From: Thalassoglobus neptunius
GTDB taxonomy: Bacteria > Planctomycetota > Planctomycetia > Planctomycetales > Planctomycetaceae
Direction: 5' to 3'
DNA: 64,000 nucleotides
NCBI RefSeq assembly: GCF_007859735.1
Contig: NZ_SIHI01000001.1
Span: 2,902,884 to 2,966,883, forward strand
Shown: positions 1-9,590 of the stretch, in pieces
Numbering within the stretch: the stretch's first letter is position 1
Layout of the letters: every line of letters begins with the position of its first letter
Notes under the pieces: model-generated
Told to the model about the DNA's origin: nothing
The model's input: only the letters and a program-made list of their open reading frames with translations
The model's database searches: none
Made by a program: the position numbers and the translations under genes

Positions 1-2
1 CA

Positions 3-1271
3 TACGTTTTCGCGGCTTTCAACAAGGCTATCTCTCCGCTCATTCTCTTTCGTTGCCCGGGACGAGTTCTTTCGCTGGCAAGCATTCTTGCCCCAATACT
101 GGCTGCACGAGGTCTCGATGGGTGGATGTGCTCGGATGATCGCTTAAGTGCTCAAGCTAGAATTGACGGAGAACAGTCGAGGAAGAGGTCACACAAGCGA
201 TCTATTAACCCCTGTGTTCTCGCAGGGTGGGCTGTGCTGCTCCTCACCGGAAACATCCTCGCCTGGCACATCCTCAATGACTTTGAGTCCGGCTTCGGCG
301 ACGAAATTCAGTCTTGGTGGAATCGATCAGAGGTCTTCCAGAACGCAGTTCTCAAAGCGACAGCGGTTAGTGTCTCTTCAATCTGGGTACTGATGCACTT
401 GCGATCGATGAGGAATACTCCATCAACAACACTCCGCTTTCATTGGCAGTTCTTATTCCTGGCTGTGATCACAATCGACCTGTGGCTAATGAATGCCAGC
501 CAGTTTCGACTCGTACAGCTTGAGCTTCCACTTAATACAAAAGAGCTACAAACTGGCTCGTATCGTTCTTATCGATTCATTGACCGATCATTAAACACGA
601 ACGACATTTTGCTTCAGCTGAGATACTCACGCATGCTACCGGTGGCTGTCCTGAACCGGTTTCCCATGGTCGGGACCAATGAAGGAGGGATCTTCCCAAG
701 CCATGTCCAGAAGGTTCATGAAGCAATCAAAGAATGCCCGGAAAACGTGCTCGATTTGATCAGTAGTCGTGCTGTTTACACTCAGGAAGGGGTTTGGATT
801 AAAAGAGAGACATCGATACCGCGCGTTCGATTTCTTCCGCAACAACTCCGCCATCTGGCAGACATTCCATTGTGTGAAGTGAGTCCTCTCGATTGGAAAC
901 AGGATCCCGATTTCCGCTACGAGATTCTCTCAGAGAACTCGCGCGAGTTGCTCATCGATGTTGATCTTCCGGAACCGGGTGTCGTTGGCCTTGCGGATAC
1001 GCGGTTTCCGGGTTGGAAATGCAGCGTTGACGGTCAACCTATCGAGATTGAAGCCCTGCATGAAGTATTTCGAATGTGCACTTTTCCAGCAGGTCGGCAT
1101 CGCCTCAGATTCCGTTACGATCCCCCGAGTTTCTACTTCGGAATTGTAATCACTGGCCTAAGCGTGTGCATGACTATTGGATTGCTGATCGTCGGACGCA
1201 GATCTCGATCTCATTCCGACAATCACTCCGGTGAGTATCCTCAAGAATGTTTGTCCGAGTCGCACGAATGA
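3..1271 (+). CDS. YfhO-like membrane protein, 5' end outside window
   Basis: The reading frame is open to the left edge, so the N-terminus lies outside the window. At least two hydrophobic segments are visible (around 'AGWAVLLLTGNILAW' and 'FLFLAVITIDLWLM'), then a soluble region and a final membrane segment near the C-terminus. The stretch before that last segment ('LADTRFPGWKCSVDGQPI', later 'FPAGRHRLRFRYDP') is the pattern at the C-terminus of YfhO-type membrane proteins, which in Gram-positives act in glycosylation of cell-wall polymers. The stop overlaps the next gene's ATG (ATGA), which indicates an operon with the following GT-C proteins. The substrate cannot be told. Confidence 0.7.
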   Translation, partial: YVFAAFNKAISPLILFRCPGRVLSLASILAPILAARGLDGWMCSDDRLSAQARIDGEQSRKRSHKRSINPCVLAGWAVLLLTGNILAWHILNDFESGFGDEIQSWWNRSEVFQNAVLKATAVSVSSIWVLMHLRSMRNTPSTTLRFHWQFLFLAVITIDLWLMNASQFRLVQLELPLNTKELQTGSYRSYRFIDRSLNTNDILLQLRYSRMLPVAVLNRFPMVGTNEGGIFPSHVQKVHEAIKECPENVLDLISSRAVYTQEGVWIKRETSIPRVRFLPQQLRHLADIPLCEVSPLDWKQDPDFRYEILSENSRELLIDVDLPEPGVVGLADTRFPGWKCSVDGQPIEIEALHEVFRMCTFPAGRHRLRFRYDPPSFYFGIVITGLSVCMTIGLLIVGRRSRSHSDNHSGEYPQECLSESHE

Positions 1272-2599
1272 ATCAGAGAGTCATGAGTCGATTGTTACTT
1301 GCGACGACGGCAGTCCTGTTGTTCATTCCGCAGCTATGCAGCTATCCGGAAGTCCCCGACGATCAAACCGTCATCGGTCTGCCGAAGGTTTATTCAGGTG
1401 ATGAACCGCACTATTACATCGTTCTTTACAGCCTACTTTTCGACGGCGATCTCAACCTTCAAAACAACTATCAGAACGTGCATCAAGGTGGGATGAACGC
1501 GGGGTCCCGGATGAGTGGGAGTTCCCTGGATCATCACACAATCTGGTTCGATGACGGGGTGATGACTCGATGGAATGACATCTATCTTGGCTGGGACGAG
1601 CCTTGGGACCTCGATGAAAATGGGCACCACGTTCCAACTCCGAAAGCGAATCCACGTGACCAGAACGGGCACCATCCCGAATACTCAACTCACCCGGCGG
1701 GCTATCCATTATTTCTGGCAGCTTTAACTTTCGGAATCTCTGATCCCGTCCTGCTTGAATCGGCAGCGGTCTATCTGTCGTGGATCGCAACACTCTGGGC
1801 GATGAGCAGCATGATGTCATTGCTTCAGACGTTCCAAACTTCAACGTGGACGTGTGCAGTGATCGTATCACTCATCTTTCTGGGGACTCCGATCTGGCAT
1901 TACAGCCGTGCGATGTTTTCCGAGATCTGGCTTCTCGCGTTTACTGTCGCTGCCTTTTCGGCAATGGTGAACAACTCGAGCGGATTCTGGAGCGGAACGT
2001 TCATCGGACTCGGCACTTTGATGAATCCTCCGTTTGCCTTGCTCGGAATCGTCCTGATGGCAGCATCGATACGATAGAAGAAATGGTCATCGTGTCTTCG
2101 GATCTGCATTCCGCTCATGGTGGGAGTCGCGCTGGTGCTTTGGTTGAATCAGTACATGTTTGGATCAATTCTCCGCAGCCCGCAAGCATGGAGATGGGGG
2201 AAGTTTTGGGTGGGAGCCAGTGAACTCGTTTGCTCTCCGACACACGGGTTGCTGATGTTCGCACCGATCTCATTGCTTGCAGCTACGAAATGGCCTGAGT
2301 TTCTTGAACGAAATGACGAACGCGAGCGAGTCCTCTTAATAGGGTTTGTCAGCTACTTTGCCGTCATGGCTTCCTGGGAAGTTTGGGACGGAGGATATTG
2401 CTACGGGCCACGTCTGATTCTCCCGGTGGTCCCTCTCTTCCTGATACCGCTGGTCGACTTCGACTGGAGTTTTCGAACAATTTCTAGTCGTTTAGGATGG
2501 GGACTGGCCGTGCTGTCCATCGCGATCAACGGTCTGGGAGCGATTCCATATTGGAGGGCATGGAATCAACATCCGCTCGTCCAATGGTTGGGCAATTAA
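1268..2599 (+). pseudogene. GT-C-type polytopic membrane protein interrupted by an in-frame amber codon
   Basis: The first part runs from ATG 1268 (ATGA overlap with the upstream stop) to a TAG at 2075-2077. The same frame then continues without shift to the TAA at 2597-2599, and the downstream part keeps membrane segments ('LMVGVALVLWLNQYMFG', 'LLIGFVSYFAVMASW') and the motif 'YGPRLILPVVPLF'. Together they make one protein of about 443 residues. The N-terminal loop 'YSGDEPHYYIVLYSLL' has the acidic first-loop pattern of GT-C glycosyltransferases. A single nonsense codon separates the halves, so this is either a recent pseudogene, a suppressed stop or a sequence error. ATG 2117 could restart translation of the second half. 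Confidence 0.75.
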
Positions 2600-2648
2600 A
2601 CGTGGTCATCGAATTCTATTCTTTCCAAAGAGTGGATGAAGTCACGGT

Positions 2649-4121
2649 ATGAACTTGTTGACGGATTCTCTGCTGCAACGACATGCAATGAAGATCATCT
2701 TCATTTGGACGGGGATCATTGCAGTTGCGATGCTGCTCACGATCGAACAGTCTCCTCTCTGGACCGATGAAGTCATTCTGCTCATTACAGCTCGTCGAGA
2801 CTTGATCGACGGGTTACTTCAACGCGAAGACTATTCCGCCCCACTTTACTCACTTCTCGTCCGCGTATTTGTGACTCAAGATGGCCCCCGCGAATGGGTT
2901 CTGAGATTCCCGGCGTTCCTAGCTGGGATGATGTGTTTGCCTGCCACATTCTGGCTCGGACGGAAACTGTTCGGAATTCGCGTCGGATTGTTGAGTGCCC
3001 TGTTTCTCGGGTTGAGTCCTTCATTCCTCCGATATGCGCGAGAAGCGCGGCCTTACACTCTCTTCATGCTTTTCTCGATCGTGTCGACAGGCATGTTGTT
3101 CCAACTCCTTCGCGATTCGGGAAAAGGGCGCTGGAGTTATGTGGTCTCGACCTGGTTGATGGTTTGCAGCCACTACTATGGGTTTCTGACTTTCGCAGGG
3201 CAGGGGGTGTCCGTTCTCTCTCTTATTGTTTTTGATCGCCGCGACAAGTCGTCCCTTCATCGCCTGCTAATCGATCAATGCCTGATACTGATTTCACTTG
3301 TTCCACTTCAATGGCTGTTTTTCCGTTTTCTGGAAACAGATGCACCTGCCACATTGGGAGGATGGCTTCGACCGCCAAACATGTGGGACATCGTTACCGT
3401 TCGCTGCTTGGGTGAGTTCTTTTATCTCCCGTCTGCAGGAAGGGTCATCGCACTGGCCATCGGAATTGCCAGTTGGAATGCGTTCGCCCCCAACAAGAGA
3501 GTCCCCGATCGATCCGAACAACTGGCGACGGTGTTGTGCCTGGTCTGGATTCTTTTTGCGACAATCATTCCCGCCTGGGGAATCTCAAGCTTATGGCGAC
3601 CTGTTTACGAGTTCCGCTACGGATTCCCAGCAACGGTCCCGATCATCCTTTTAATGATGCGCTGCGTAACTGTTCTTCGTCGCGGTTGGCAATTGCTCGC
3701 TTTGATGCTGATCGCAGGTGCATTGATCCCGGGAATCGTGAAGGAATTTGAGCGAAGCGAAGGCTTTCCCGAAGTCATTCAATGGGTCGAGTCTCATCGT
3801 GATGATGCAACAGAACTCTATGTCACTAACTGGTCCTATTGCGAAGGGTTCCAACATCCTGAACTGGTTGGTCTGGACTACTACAGACTTTCCGGTGATC
3901 CTCCGAAATTGCTGCCGCTGAAGTACCCGTACGAACGGGAAGTCGCGGAGACGTTCGATTCTCCCTCCGGCAGAATCATGTGCATCGCCTTTATCGGTCA
4001 CGAGGAAGTAAAAGAATATTTCGAGAAACGCGGTCGTGAGGTGAATCGGCAGCAGTTTGGCCCGATCACGGTTCTCGATATTTCTCCTGCTCCGAGTCCC
4101 GCACAATTTTCACAACCCTGA
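2649..4121 (+). CDS. Glycosyltransferase family 39 (ArnT/PMT-like) membrane protein
   Basis: A 490-residue polytopic membrane protein. After the first membrane helix comes the acidic motif 'SPLWTDEVILL', followed by 'YSAPLYSLL' and, around residue 125, 'REARPYTLFML'. Together these are the usual first-loop and second-helix signature of GT39-type transferases, which move a sugar from a polyprenyl-phosphate donor on the outer face of the membrane. About ten hydrophobic helices are followed by a soluble C-terminal tail (about 390-490). It lies 50 bp downstream of the preceding GT-C gene on the same strand. Family membership is clear; acceptor and donor are not. Confidence 0.85.
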   Translation: MNLLTDSLLQRHAMKIIFIWTGIIAVAMLLTIEQSPLWTDEVILLITARRDLIDGLLQREDYSAPLYSLLVRVFVTQDGPREWVLRFPAFLAGMMCLPATFWLGRKLFGIRVGLLSALFLGLSPSFLRYAREARPYTLFMLFSIVSTGMLFQLLRDSGKGRWSYVVSTWLMVCSHYYGFLTFAGQGVSVLSLIVFDRRDKSSLHRLLIDQCLILISLVPLQWLFFRFLETDAPATLGGWLRPPNMWDIVTVRCLGEFFYLPSAGRVIALAIGIASWNAFAPNKRVPDRSEQLATVLCLVWILFATIIPAWGISSLWRPVYEFRYGFPATVPIILLMMRCVTVLRRGWQLLALMLIAGALIPGIVKEFERSEGFPEVIQWVESHRDDATELYVTNWSYCEGFQHPELVGLDYYRLSGDPPKLLPLKYPYEREVAETFDSPSGRIMCIAFIGHEEVKEYFEKRGREVNRQQFGPITVLDISPAPSPAQFSQP

Positions 4122-4581
4122 AAATTCTGTTTGCCTCCCCGGAAATTTGCGAGCTATACTCGAAAGAACGGGCACGTTCTGGTTTTAAGATGAGTAATCG
4201 ATAACTTGCCGTTGAGGGTTCGTTTTCCTTCACGTTTTGCATATCCGATGAATCGGTTCCGTCATGGAAAACGATCACGATTCGCCGAGGCTGCTCTCTT
4301 CGACAGGTGTAAATCCTTTGTGATTCAGCAATCACTCGTCCGTTCACCCTGACCCAGAATACGATCGACAACTCTGAAACGGAGAACGGGTTTTGTGCGC
4401 TCCCATTGAAGTCACGAATGCAACGACGATGGACGTTTCGTTGACCGAAAACCTGATCTCCATCGAAACACTCACTACCGAGGGCCGGGTCGTGAACACA
4501 AAGTCGAACTGCGCAACCGATCACCAATCCACCGGTTCGGGAAAGTCAACCGAATTGGGCATCAGGATTGAATCGCTTGTG
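4122..4581. other. Region without a convincing gene
   Basis: About 460 bp after the GT39 gene. A minus-strand frame at 4066-4527 and the plus-strand frame upstream of 4582 are both open, but neither resembles a known family or starts with a good ribosome-binding site. No strong terminator hairpin was seen. It may hold the 5' part of the small plus-strand gene ending at 4800, whose frame is open from 4378. Confidence 0.4.
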
Positions 4582-4800
4582 ATGTCGCGAGTCACCAACA
4601 TGTCTCTCGTCGACCATCACTTTCTCTATTCGTTCGTGCTTGAGACTCGTCGGCGTCCACTCGCGATGCGTGACTGGGCAATCACGATGGAAATGATTAG
4701 AGAAGATCAGTCTCACAACCTGGATTGGCCCGCGATTACCGAACGCTATCTTGATTGGCTCGAAGAGAACCTTCCGCATCTGGCAGGAAGCCGTTCGTAA
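4582..4800 (+). CDS. Small hypothetical protein
   Basis: About 72 residues from ATG 4582. The frame is open further upstream (a TTG start at 4393 would give 135 residues). The C-terminal half looks like a real soluble, helical protein ('DWPAITERYLDWLEENLPHL'), and its codons favour C or G in third position like the neighbours. No ribosome-binding site stands out at either start and no family was recognised. The opposite strand is also open over part of this region, so coding status is uncertain. Confidence 0.35.
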   Translation: MSRVTNMSLVDHHFLYSFVLETRRRPLAMRDWAITMEMIREDQSHNLDWPAITERYLDWLEENLPHLAGSRS

Positions 4801-5103
4801 GACGCTACGATCGCTGACTCAAGTCATCGGGCCAACCTTCTTTGCAGTCGTTCAAGTGATGACGCGCGGTCTCATTCTTCGCCGATGTCCCGAGAGATGA
4901 TGTCCGGAAGCGACAGAATCTGATCGAGGTGACCTGCTGAACGTTATACTCATCAACACAAGGCGCAGATCTGCGCGAGTCACTGATTAAGCACGGGCGC
5001 TTGATGTTTCAGCGGCGACAGGTCGAAGCATCTTTCGGGTCGACTTTGTCCATTCTTTGAGGTCATCCAACTTCGCTGGCAGCATTGCGAATGAGGCTGC
5101 TGC
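4801..5103. other. Intergenic, no gene seen
   Basis: About 300 bp between the small plus-strand frame and the minus-strand terminator at 5104. No open frame with coding character, tRNA-like fold or clear repeat was seen. Confidence 0.5.
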
Positions 5104-5141
5104 AAAAAAAACGGGCGATCCCTGCCAGCAAGGATCGCCCG
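5104..5141 (-). terminator. Rho-independent terminator of the DUF1592-DUF1552 operon
   Basis: Perfect inverted repeat: arms CGGGCGATCC and GGATCGCCCG (5112-5121 and 5132-5141), with a 10-nt loop. On the minus strand the stem is followed by eight T (5111-5104). It lies 17 bp past the stop of the DUF1552 gene, as expected for an intrinsic terminator. Confidence 0.9.
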
Positions 5142-5157
5142 AAAGAACTCTTGGTGC

Positions 5158-6486
5158 TTAACTGTCCAGTTGGGTCACACGTCCCGTGCTGTCGCCGAGT
5201 TGGTCGACATTGACGTTCATTCGGTCCAGCATGGAGAGGAACAGATTGTTCATTGGGGTTTCTGCTTCATACCGAACGTGTCGTCCAGTCTTGATCGTTC
5301 CATTGGCTTGACCAGCGACCAGAATCGGCAGATCCTCGTGGCGATGTCGATTGGCATCACTGAGGGCAGAGCCATACAGCACCATCGAATGGTCCAGCAA
5401 TGTTCCGTCCCCTTCCTGAACACTCTTCATCTTGTCGAGGAAGTACGAGAACTGCTTCACGGAGTACTCATCGATTTTCTGTAGCTGAGCAACTTTCTCT
5501 TCATCATTGCGGTGGTGCGACAACTGGTGATGGCCGCCGTTCACTCCCAGTTCCTTGAATGTTCGATTGCTTCCCGAGTTCGCCAACATGAACGTGAAAA
5601 CACGAGTTGTATCTGTTTGGAATGCGAGAACAATCAAGTCATACATCAAGCGAACATGTTCTGCCCAGTCGGCTGGAACACCTTCGGGAATATCGAGATC
5701 CGGACGTGCTCGGTTCGCCCGATTTTCCGAGCGTTCGATGCGTTGTTCAATTTCGCGGACACTTGTGAAATACTCGTCGAGTTTCCGCTGATCGTTGGCA
5801 CCGAGGCGACCTTTCAACTTCTTTGAGTCTGCGGTGACGAAGTCGAGAATACTCTTGCGATAGAAGTTTCGCTCCTGGACAGCTTTGTGATCCTCTCCTC
5901 GCCCGAAGAGTCGCTCGAATGCGAGCTTGGGTTTCACTTCCTTGGCCACAGGTGTGGTCGGAGTCTTCCAGGAAATGTTCGACTGGTAGGCGCAACTGTA
6001 TCCGGAATCACATCGGCCAGCCTGACGACCTGCGTCGATTCCGACTTCAAGTGAAGGAAGCTTCGTCTGATGACCGATCTGACTCGCTGCGATCTGGTCG
6101 ACTGAAACACCCAAGTGAATGTCTGCCCCATCCGTCTTTCGAGGCTGAGAACCTGTTAGAAACGCAGCCGAATTTCTGGCGTGATCTCCGCCTCCATCTC
6201 CGTTTGCACGGGCCTTGTCCTGAGCCAGTCCGGACAAGACCAGCAAATCCTTTTGATGTGCAGCCAGCGGTTTGAGTGTGCGTGACAACTCGAACTGAGA
6301 CCCCACCTGACTGGGAGTCCAGTCTTTCATGATGGCCCCGTTCGGGAAGAAGACAAACCCCATGCGATTGCCCGCCAGCATCTCGGGAGCTGCCCAGGCT
6401 TGAGAAGGAACCATCGCGTCAAGAATGGGCAAACCAAGCGTGACGCCAAGACCTTGAATCATCGTTCGTCGTGAAAGAGTGTTCAT
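5158..6486 (-). CDS. DUF1552 domain-containing exported protein
   Basis: 442 residues. The N-terminus 'NTLSRRTMIQGLGVTLGLP' is a twin-arginine signal, so export is probably by Tat. The remainder fits DUF1552, which is abundant in planctomycetes: 'FPNGAIMKDWTP', the LSGLAQDKARANGDGGGDHA region, and a C-terminal 'LPILVAGQANGTIKTGRHV'. It lies 16 bp downstream of the DUF1592-type gene and shares its terminator. Such DUF1552/DUF1592 pairs recur in Planctomycetota, but the biochemical role is not established; a link to extracytoplasmic redox processing is inferred from the heme-type partner. Confidence 0.92.
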   Translation of the reverse strand: MNTLSRRTMIQGLGVTLGLPILDAMVPSQAWAAPEMLAGNRMGFVFFPNGAIMKDWTPSQVGSQFELSRTLKPLAAHQKDLLVLSGLAQDKARANGDGGGDHARNSAAFLTGSQPRKTDGADIHLGVSVDQIAASQIGHQTKLPSLEVGIDAGRQAGRCDSGYSCAYQSNISWKTPTTPVAKEVKPKLAFERLFGRGEDHKAVQERNFYRKSILDFVTADSKKLKGRLGANDQRKLDEYFTSVREIEQRIERSENRANRARPDLDIPEGVPADWAEHVRLMYDLIVLAFQTDTTRVFTFMLANSGSNRTFKELGVNGGHHQLSHHRNDEEKVAQLQKIDEYSVKQFSYFLDKMKSVQEGDGTLLDHSMVLYGSALSDANRHRHEDLPILVAGQANGTIKTGRHVRYEAETPMNNLFLSMLDRMNVNVDQLGDSTGRVTQLDS

Positions 6487-6502
6487 CTCAGTACCTCGGT
6501 GT

Positions 6503-8962
6503 TCATTTACGAGTGATCGTCTGGGTGGTGGTACTTCTTCTCATCTGAAACGGTGTCGACTTCACAATCCCCAGCACCAATGCTGAGAAACGATCGTCCT
6601 GCTCCAGTTGATTCAAGATTTCGTCAACGGCACACCGGTCATAATACTCAACTCCTCGACCAATGGCATACGTCAACAACTTTTCGGTCAAACAGCGACC
6701 GAACTGTTCTTTTCTACGATTCAGAATTTCGACCAGTTCCTCAGGTCCCCGGAAGGATTCTCCACTGGGAAGTTCGCCTGAAGCATCGATCGGAAACTCT
6801 CCTTCTTTCGTTCGCCAGCGTCCGATGGGATCGAAGTTCTCCAAGCCGAAGCCGATTCCATCCATCAAGACATGACACGATGCGCAACCGGGATCTTGCC
6901 GATGAAGTTCTAACTGTTCGCGAAAGGAGAGTTTCAAATTCTCGGGAGCTGCTTCTTCAAGAGTTGGAACGCTGGGCGGAGGATCAGGTGGAGGATCGTT
7001 CAGCAGGTTCTCGAGCACCCACTGACCGCGTTTCACTGGAGACGTTCGATTCGGATAGCTCGTCAGAGTCAAAACACTGGGATTGGTTAACACTCCGAGC
7101 CGAGGCTCATCTTTGAACTGGAACTTTCGAAAATTCTCTCCCTCAATCCCTTCGATTCCGTAGAGCTTCGCCAGCCGTTCGTTGAGGAACGTATAACGTC
7201 CATTCAGCAAGTCGTAGATGCTTCGATTTTCATTCACGACCGCACCGAAGAACAATTCTGTCTCTTTCCACATATCAGATCGGAGCTGATCGTCGAATTC
7301 CGGAAACAGCTTCGGATCCGGCGCGACTTCGTCTGTGGCCAATCGTCGCAGTCCGAGCCATTGCCCGGAGAAACTCTCGATGAACGCTTTCGCTTTCGGA
7401 TCCTTGAGCATCCGCTCTGTTTGCTCTTTGAGAACATTTGGATCGTTCAGCTTCTTCCGTTTCGCGAGTTCAAAGAGTTCGTCATCTGGCAGACTGCTCC
7501 ATAGAAAATATGAAAGCCGCGAAGCGAGTGCGAAATCATCGAGTTGCTCAACTCCGTTTCCGATCGGCTCCGCAGATTCGACTCGAAACAGAAACTCTGG
7601 AGACACCAACACAGCTAGCACTGCGATTTGCATCGCTCGCTCAAAGCGTTCGTTTCTGTCTGAAGCAAGCTGAGCGAACTCGGCGTACATCTGGATCTCG
7701 GCGGTGGTCACCGGTCGACGAAACGCGCGAGGCAGAAAATCTCGCAGGTTCTCAGTCGCTGCCTTTCGAACTGACCGCGACCGAGAAGGCATGGTCTGAA
7801 TGAGCGGATAGTCCTTCCGAATATCAGCATTCATATCGAGTGGCCCCTCGATTGTGATATTTCGGACGTAGAGATTTCGGTCTTTTCGTCCTTCAGCATC
7901 TGCGTCGTAGAAGTCGTTGATGAAGGAAGCCTTCACGAGTTTCTTCCCAGCCCGAGATCGAATCTCGAATGAGAAATCGTTCGACTTCTTGTGGCCTTCG
8001 ATTTCGACTGTTCGAAGCGATTTCTCATCGACTTCGATTTCCATTTTCGCCAGGTCAGAACCTGCCTGATCGGCTTTGGCTTCAATCAGAATCTGGTAGC
8101 GACCGGGGGCTTTCAAATCGAACTCAGCAAACACTGTCCCGCGAGACGGCATCACTCTCCATCCGCCATCGGCTCCGCGGACCGAACCCTCTTTCTTGAG
8201 GCGATCACCGGAAACTTCAACGCTGATGTAATCGGGATGATGCGTGGGAATCGCCTGAGCAACGATCTGTTCCGCAGCGTTGAGATACTTTTCGATCAAC
8301 AACGGCGGAACGGAGAGCACATCGCCAATATTGTCGAACCCGTATCCAACGTCATCAGATGGAAAATCATCTGAAGGTTGAAAATCGACACCTAACAGAT
8401 CGCGAACCGTATTGTCGTATTCAAGCCGGTTCAATCGTCGAACGGTCACGCGGCCCGGTTCATGTTGCTGACTGCAATCGACATAAAACAGCTGATGTTC
8501 CAACCAGTCGGCAACCTGTTTTCGATCTTCTGCGGTCGGTTGATCCGAATCGGACGGAGGCATCGCCCCGAGCTTGACCAGATGCAGAACTTTCGTCCAG
8601 ATCTCGCGGTCCTGGTTGAGCGCTTCTTCGTCGGAATACCGGTGAAGTCCAAAGTCTCCCTCTTGATAGCCAGAACTGTGACAGTCCGAGCAATACTTCT
8701 GAAAGAATGGGAGAATCTCAGCTTCGTAGTCTCGTTGAGCGATCGGCTCGAGCGGCGAATCGGCAGCAAAGCATGTTGATATCTGGAAGCTGCTGATGGC
8801 AATTCCGAAGACAAACACCCAGAGCAGGGGAATGCGAACCGACAGAGCAGAGGCTGACAGAGAAGAGAATATCCGCGTACTCGCTTCTGAACGAAAACGG
8901 GACTGGCTTACAAACAAAGCGTTGCAAGAACCTCTATCAATGGAGAGATCTTTGATCTTCAA
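6503..8962 (-). CDS. Planctomycete cytochrome-type protein, DUF1587/1595/1592/1588/1585
   Basis: 819 residues. A hydrophobic segment ending near 'STCFAADSPLEP' (about residues 45-70) should be the export signal. A c-type heme site CSDCH follows at about residue 91. Then come the usual modules: DUF1587 ('RLNRLEYDNTVRDLLGVDF'), a jelly-roll-like insert (about 240-350), DUF1595, DUF1592 (about 450-575, 'SRLSYFLWSSLPDDELF'), DUF1588 with a second CASCH at about 690, and DUF1585. The two CxxCH motifs suggest covalent heme. It is the first gene of a two-gene operon with the DUF1552 protein. The substrate is unknown. The start is uncertain because about 45 residues precede the hydrophobic core. Confidence 0.9.
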   Translation of the reverse strand: MKIKDLSIDRGSCNALFVSQSRFRSEASTRIFSSLSASALSVRIPLLWVFVFGIAISSFQISTCFAADSPLEPIAQRDYEAEILPFFQKYCSDCHSSGYQEGDFGLHRYSDEEALNQDREIWTKVLHLVKLGAMPPSDSDQPTAEDRKQVADWLEHQLFYVDCSQQHEPGRVTVRRLNRLEYDNTVRDLLGVDFQPSDDFPSDDVGYGFDNIGDVLSVPPLLIEKYLNAAEQIVAQAIPTHHPDYISVEVSGDRLKKEGSVRGADGGWRVMPSRGTVFAEFDLKAPGRYQILIEAKADQAGSDLAKMEIEVDEKSLRTVEIEGHKKSNDFSFEIRSRAGKKLVKASFINDFYDADAEGRKDRNLYVRNITIEGPLDMNADIRKDYPLIQTMPSRSRSVRKAATENLRDFLPRAFRRPVTTAEIQMYAEFAQLASDRNERFERAMQIAVLAVLVSPEFLFRVESAEPIGNGVEQLDDFALASRLSYFLWSSLPDDELFELAKRKKLNDPNVLKEQTERMLKDPKAKAFIESFSGQWLGLRRLATDEVAPDPKLFPEFDDQLRSDMWKETELFFGAVVNENRSIYDLLNGRYTFLNERLAKLYGIEGIEGENFRKFQFKDEPRLGVLTNPSVLTLTSYPNRTSPVKRGQWVLENLLNDPPPDPPPSVPTLEEAAPENLKLSFREQLELHRQDPGCASCHVLMDGIGFGLENFDPIGRWRTKEGEFPIDASGELPSGESFRGPEELVEILNRRKEQFGRCLTEKLLTYAIGRGVEYYDRCAVDEILNQLEQDDRFSALVLGIVKSTPFQMRRSTTTQTITRK

Positions 8963-9204
8963 GAATTCACCTGAGAATCAATTGCTGACTTGAACTGGGC
9001 GGGGCTCAGTGAGCGATCCAAGTCATAATAAAGGAGGGATTACAGAACTATACGACAAAGAGCACTCGAGTGTCTAATGCTTTTCGCTAACGCACCCTCA
9101 AAATCCCCCGACGAAAGCTCCTTCCCCCGTATGACCTGAATTCCTAAATATTGACTGAAGAAGAACTTCCGCGTCCACACCTCCAAAACTCCCGGCAATT
9201 CGGA

Positions 9205-9468
9205 TTACCCTCCCGAAACACCCGGAACGAAGTGCACTTCGCTGTCGGGAGAAATCTTTTCGAGCAAACCGTGGCTGCAAACTCGAGAATCGACAGCGAC
9301 CGCGATTCCCTTTCTCAACTCGCCATTCTCACACAATCGATCTCTCATCCCGGGAAAATGTTCTTCCAGATGATCGATCACTTCACGAACATTGCTGGCG
9401 TTTGCTTGGATTGACCGAACTCCTCCGGACAGCGAACGAAGGGACGTCGGGATAAAAACGGTTGCCAC
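9205..9468 (-). CDS. MoaD/ThiS-family sulfur-carrier-like protein
   Basis: 87 residues from a GTG start, ending in 'PGVSGG'. The free C-terminal Gly-Gly is the hallmark of ThiS/MoaD/ubiquitin-like sulfur carriers, where it is adenylated and converted to a thiocarboxylate. The pattern 'IPTSLRSLSGG' near the N-terminus and 'VREVIDHLEEHFPGMRDRL' in the first helix also fit MoaD-like proteins. No thi or moa gene lies next to it (neighbours are the DUF1592 gene and rfbC), so the acceptor pathway cannot be assigned. Confidence 0.8.
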   Translation of the reverse strand: MATVFIPTSLRSLSGGVRSIQANASNVREVIDHLEEHFPGMRDRLCENGELRKGIAVAVDSRVCSHGLLEKISPDSEVHFVPGVSGG

Positions 9469-9590
9469 GATTGTTCTCCCGATTCTGCGATTTCACTTCA
9501 AACAATGCCGAATCTGCCGTTGTATCGGTTCAGAAGGGTCAGTCAGAATGCGGCCCTTCGATTTCATCCTTTTGAGAGAAGTGACAGACC

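Noticed and set aside
4066-4527. Minus-strand gene of 153 residues
   Set aside because: Open frame overlapping the GT39 end, but no family, no ribosome-binding site, and mixed codon use; kept only as a note in the intergenic entry.
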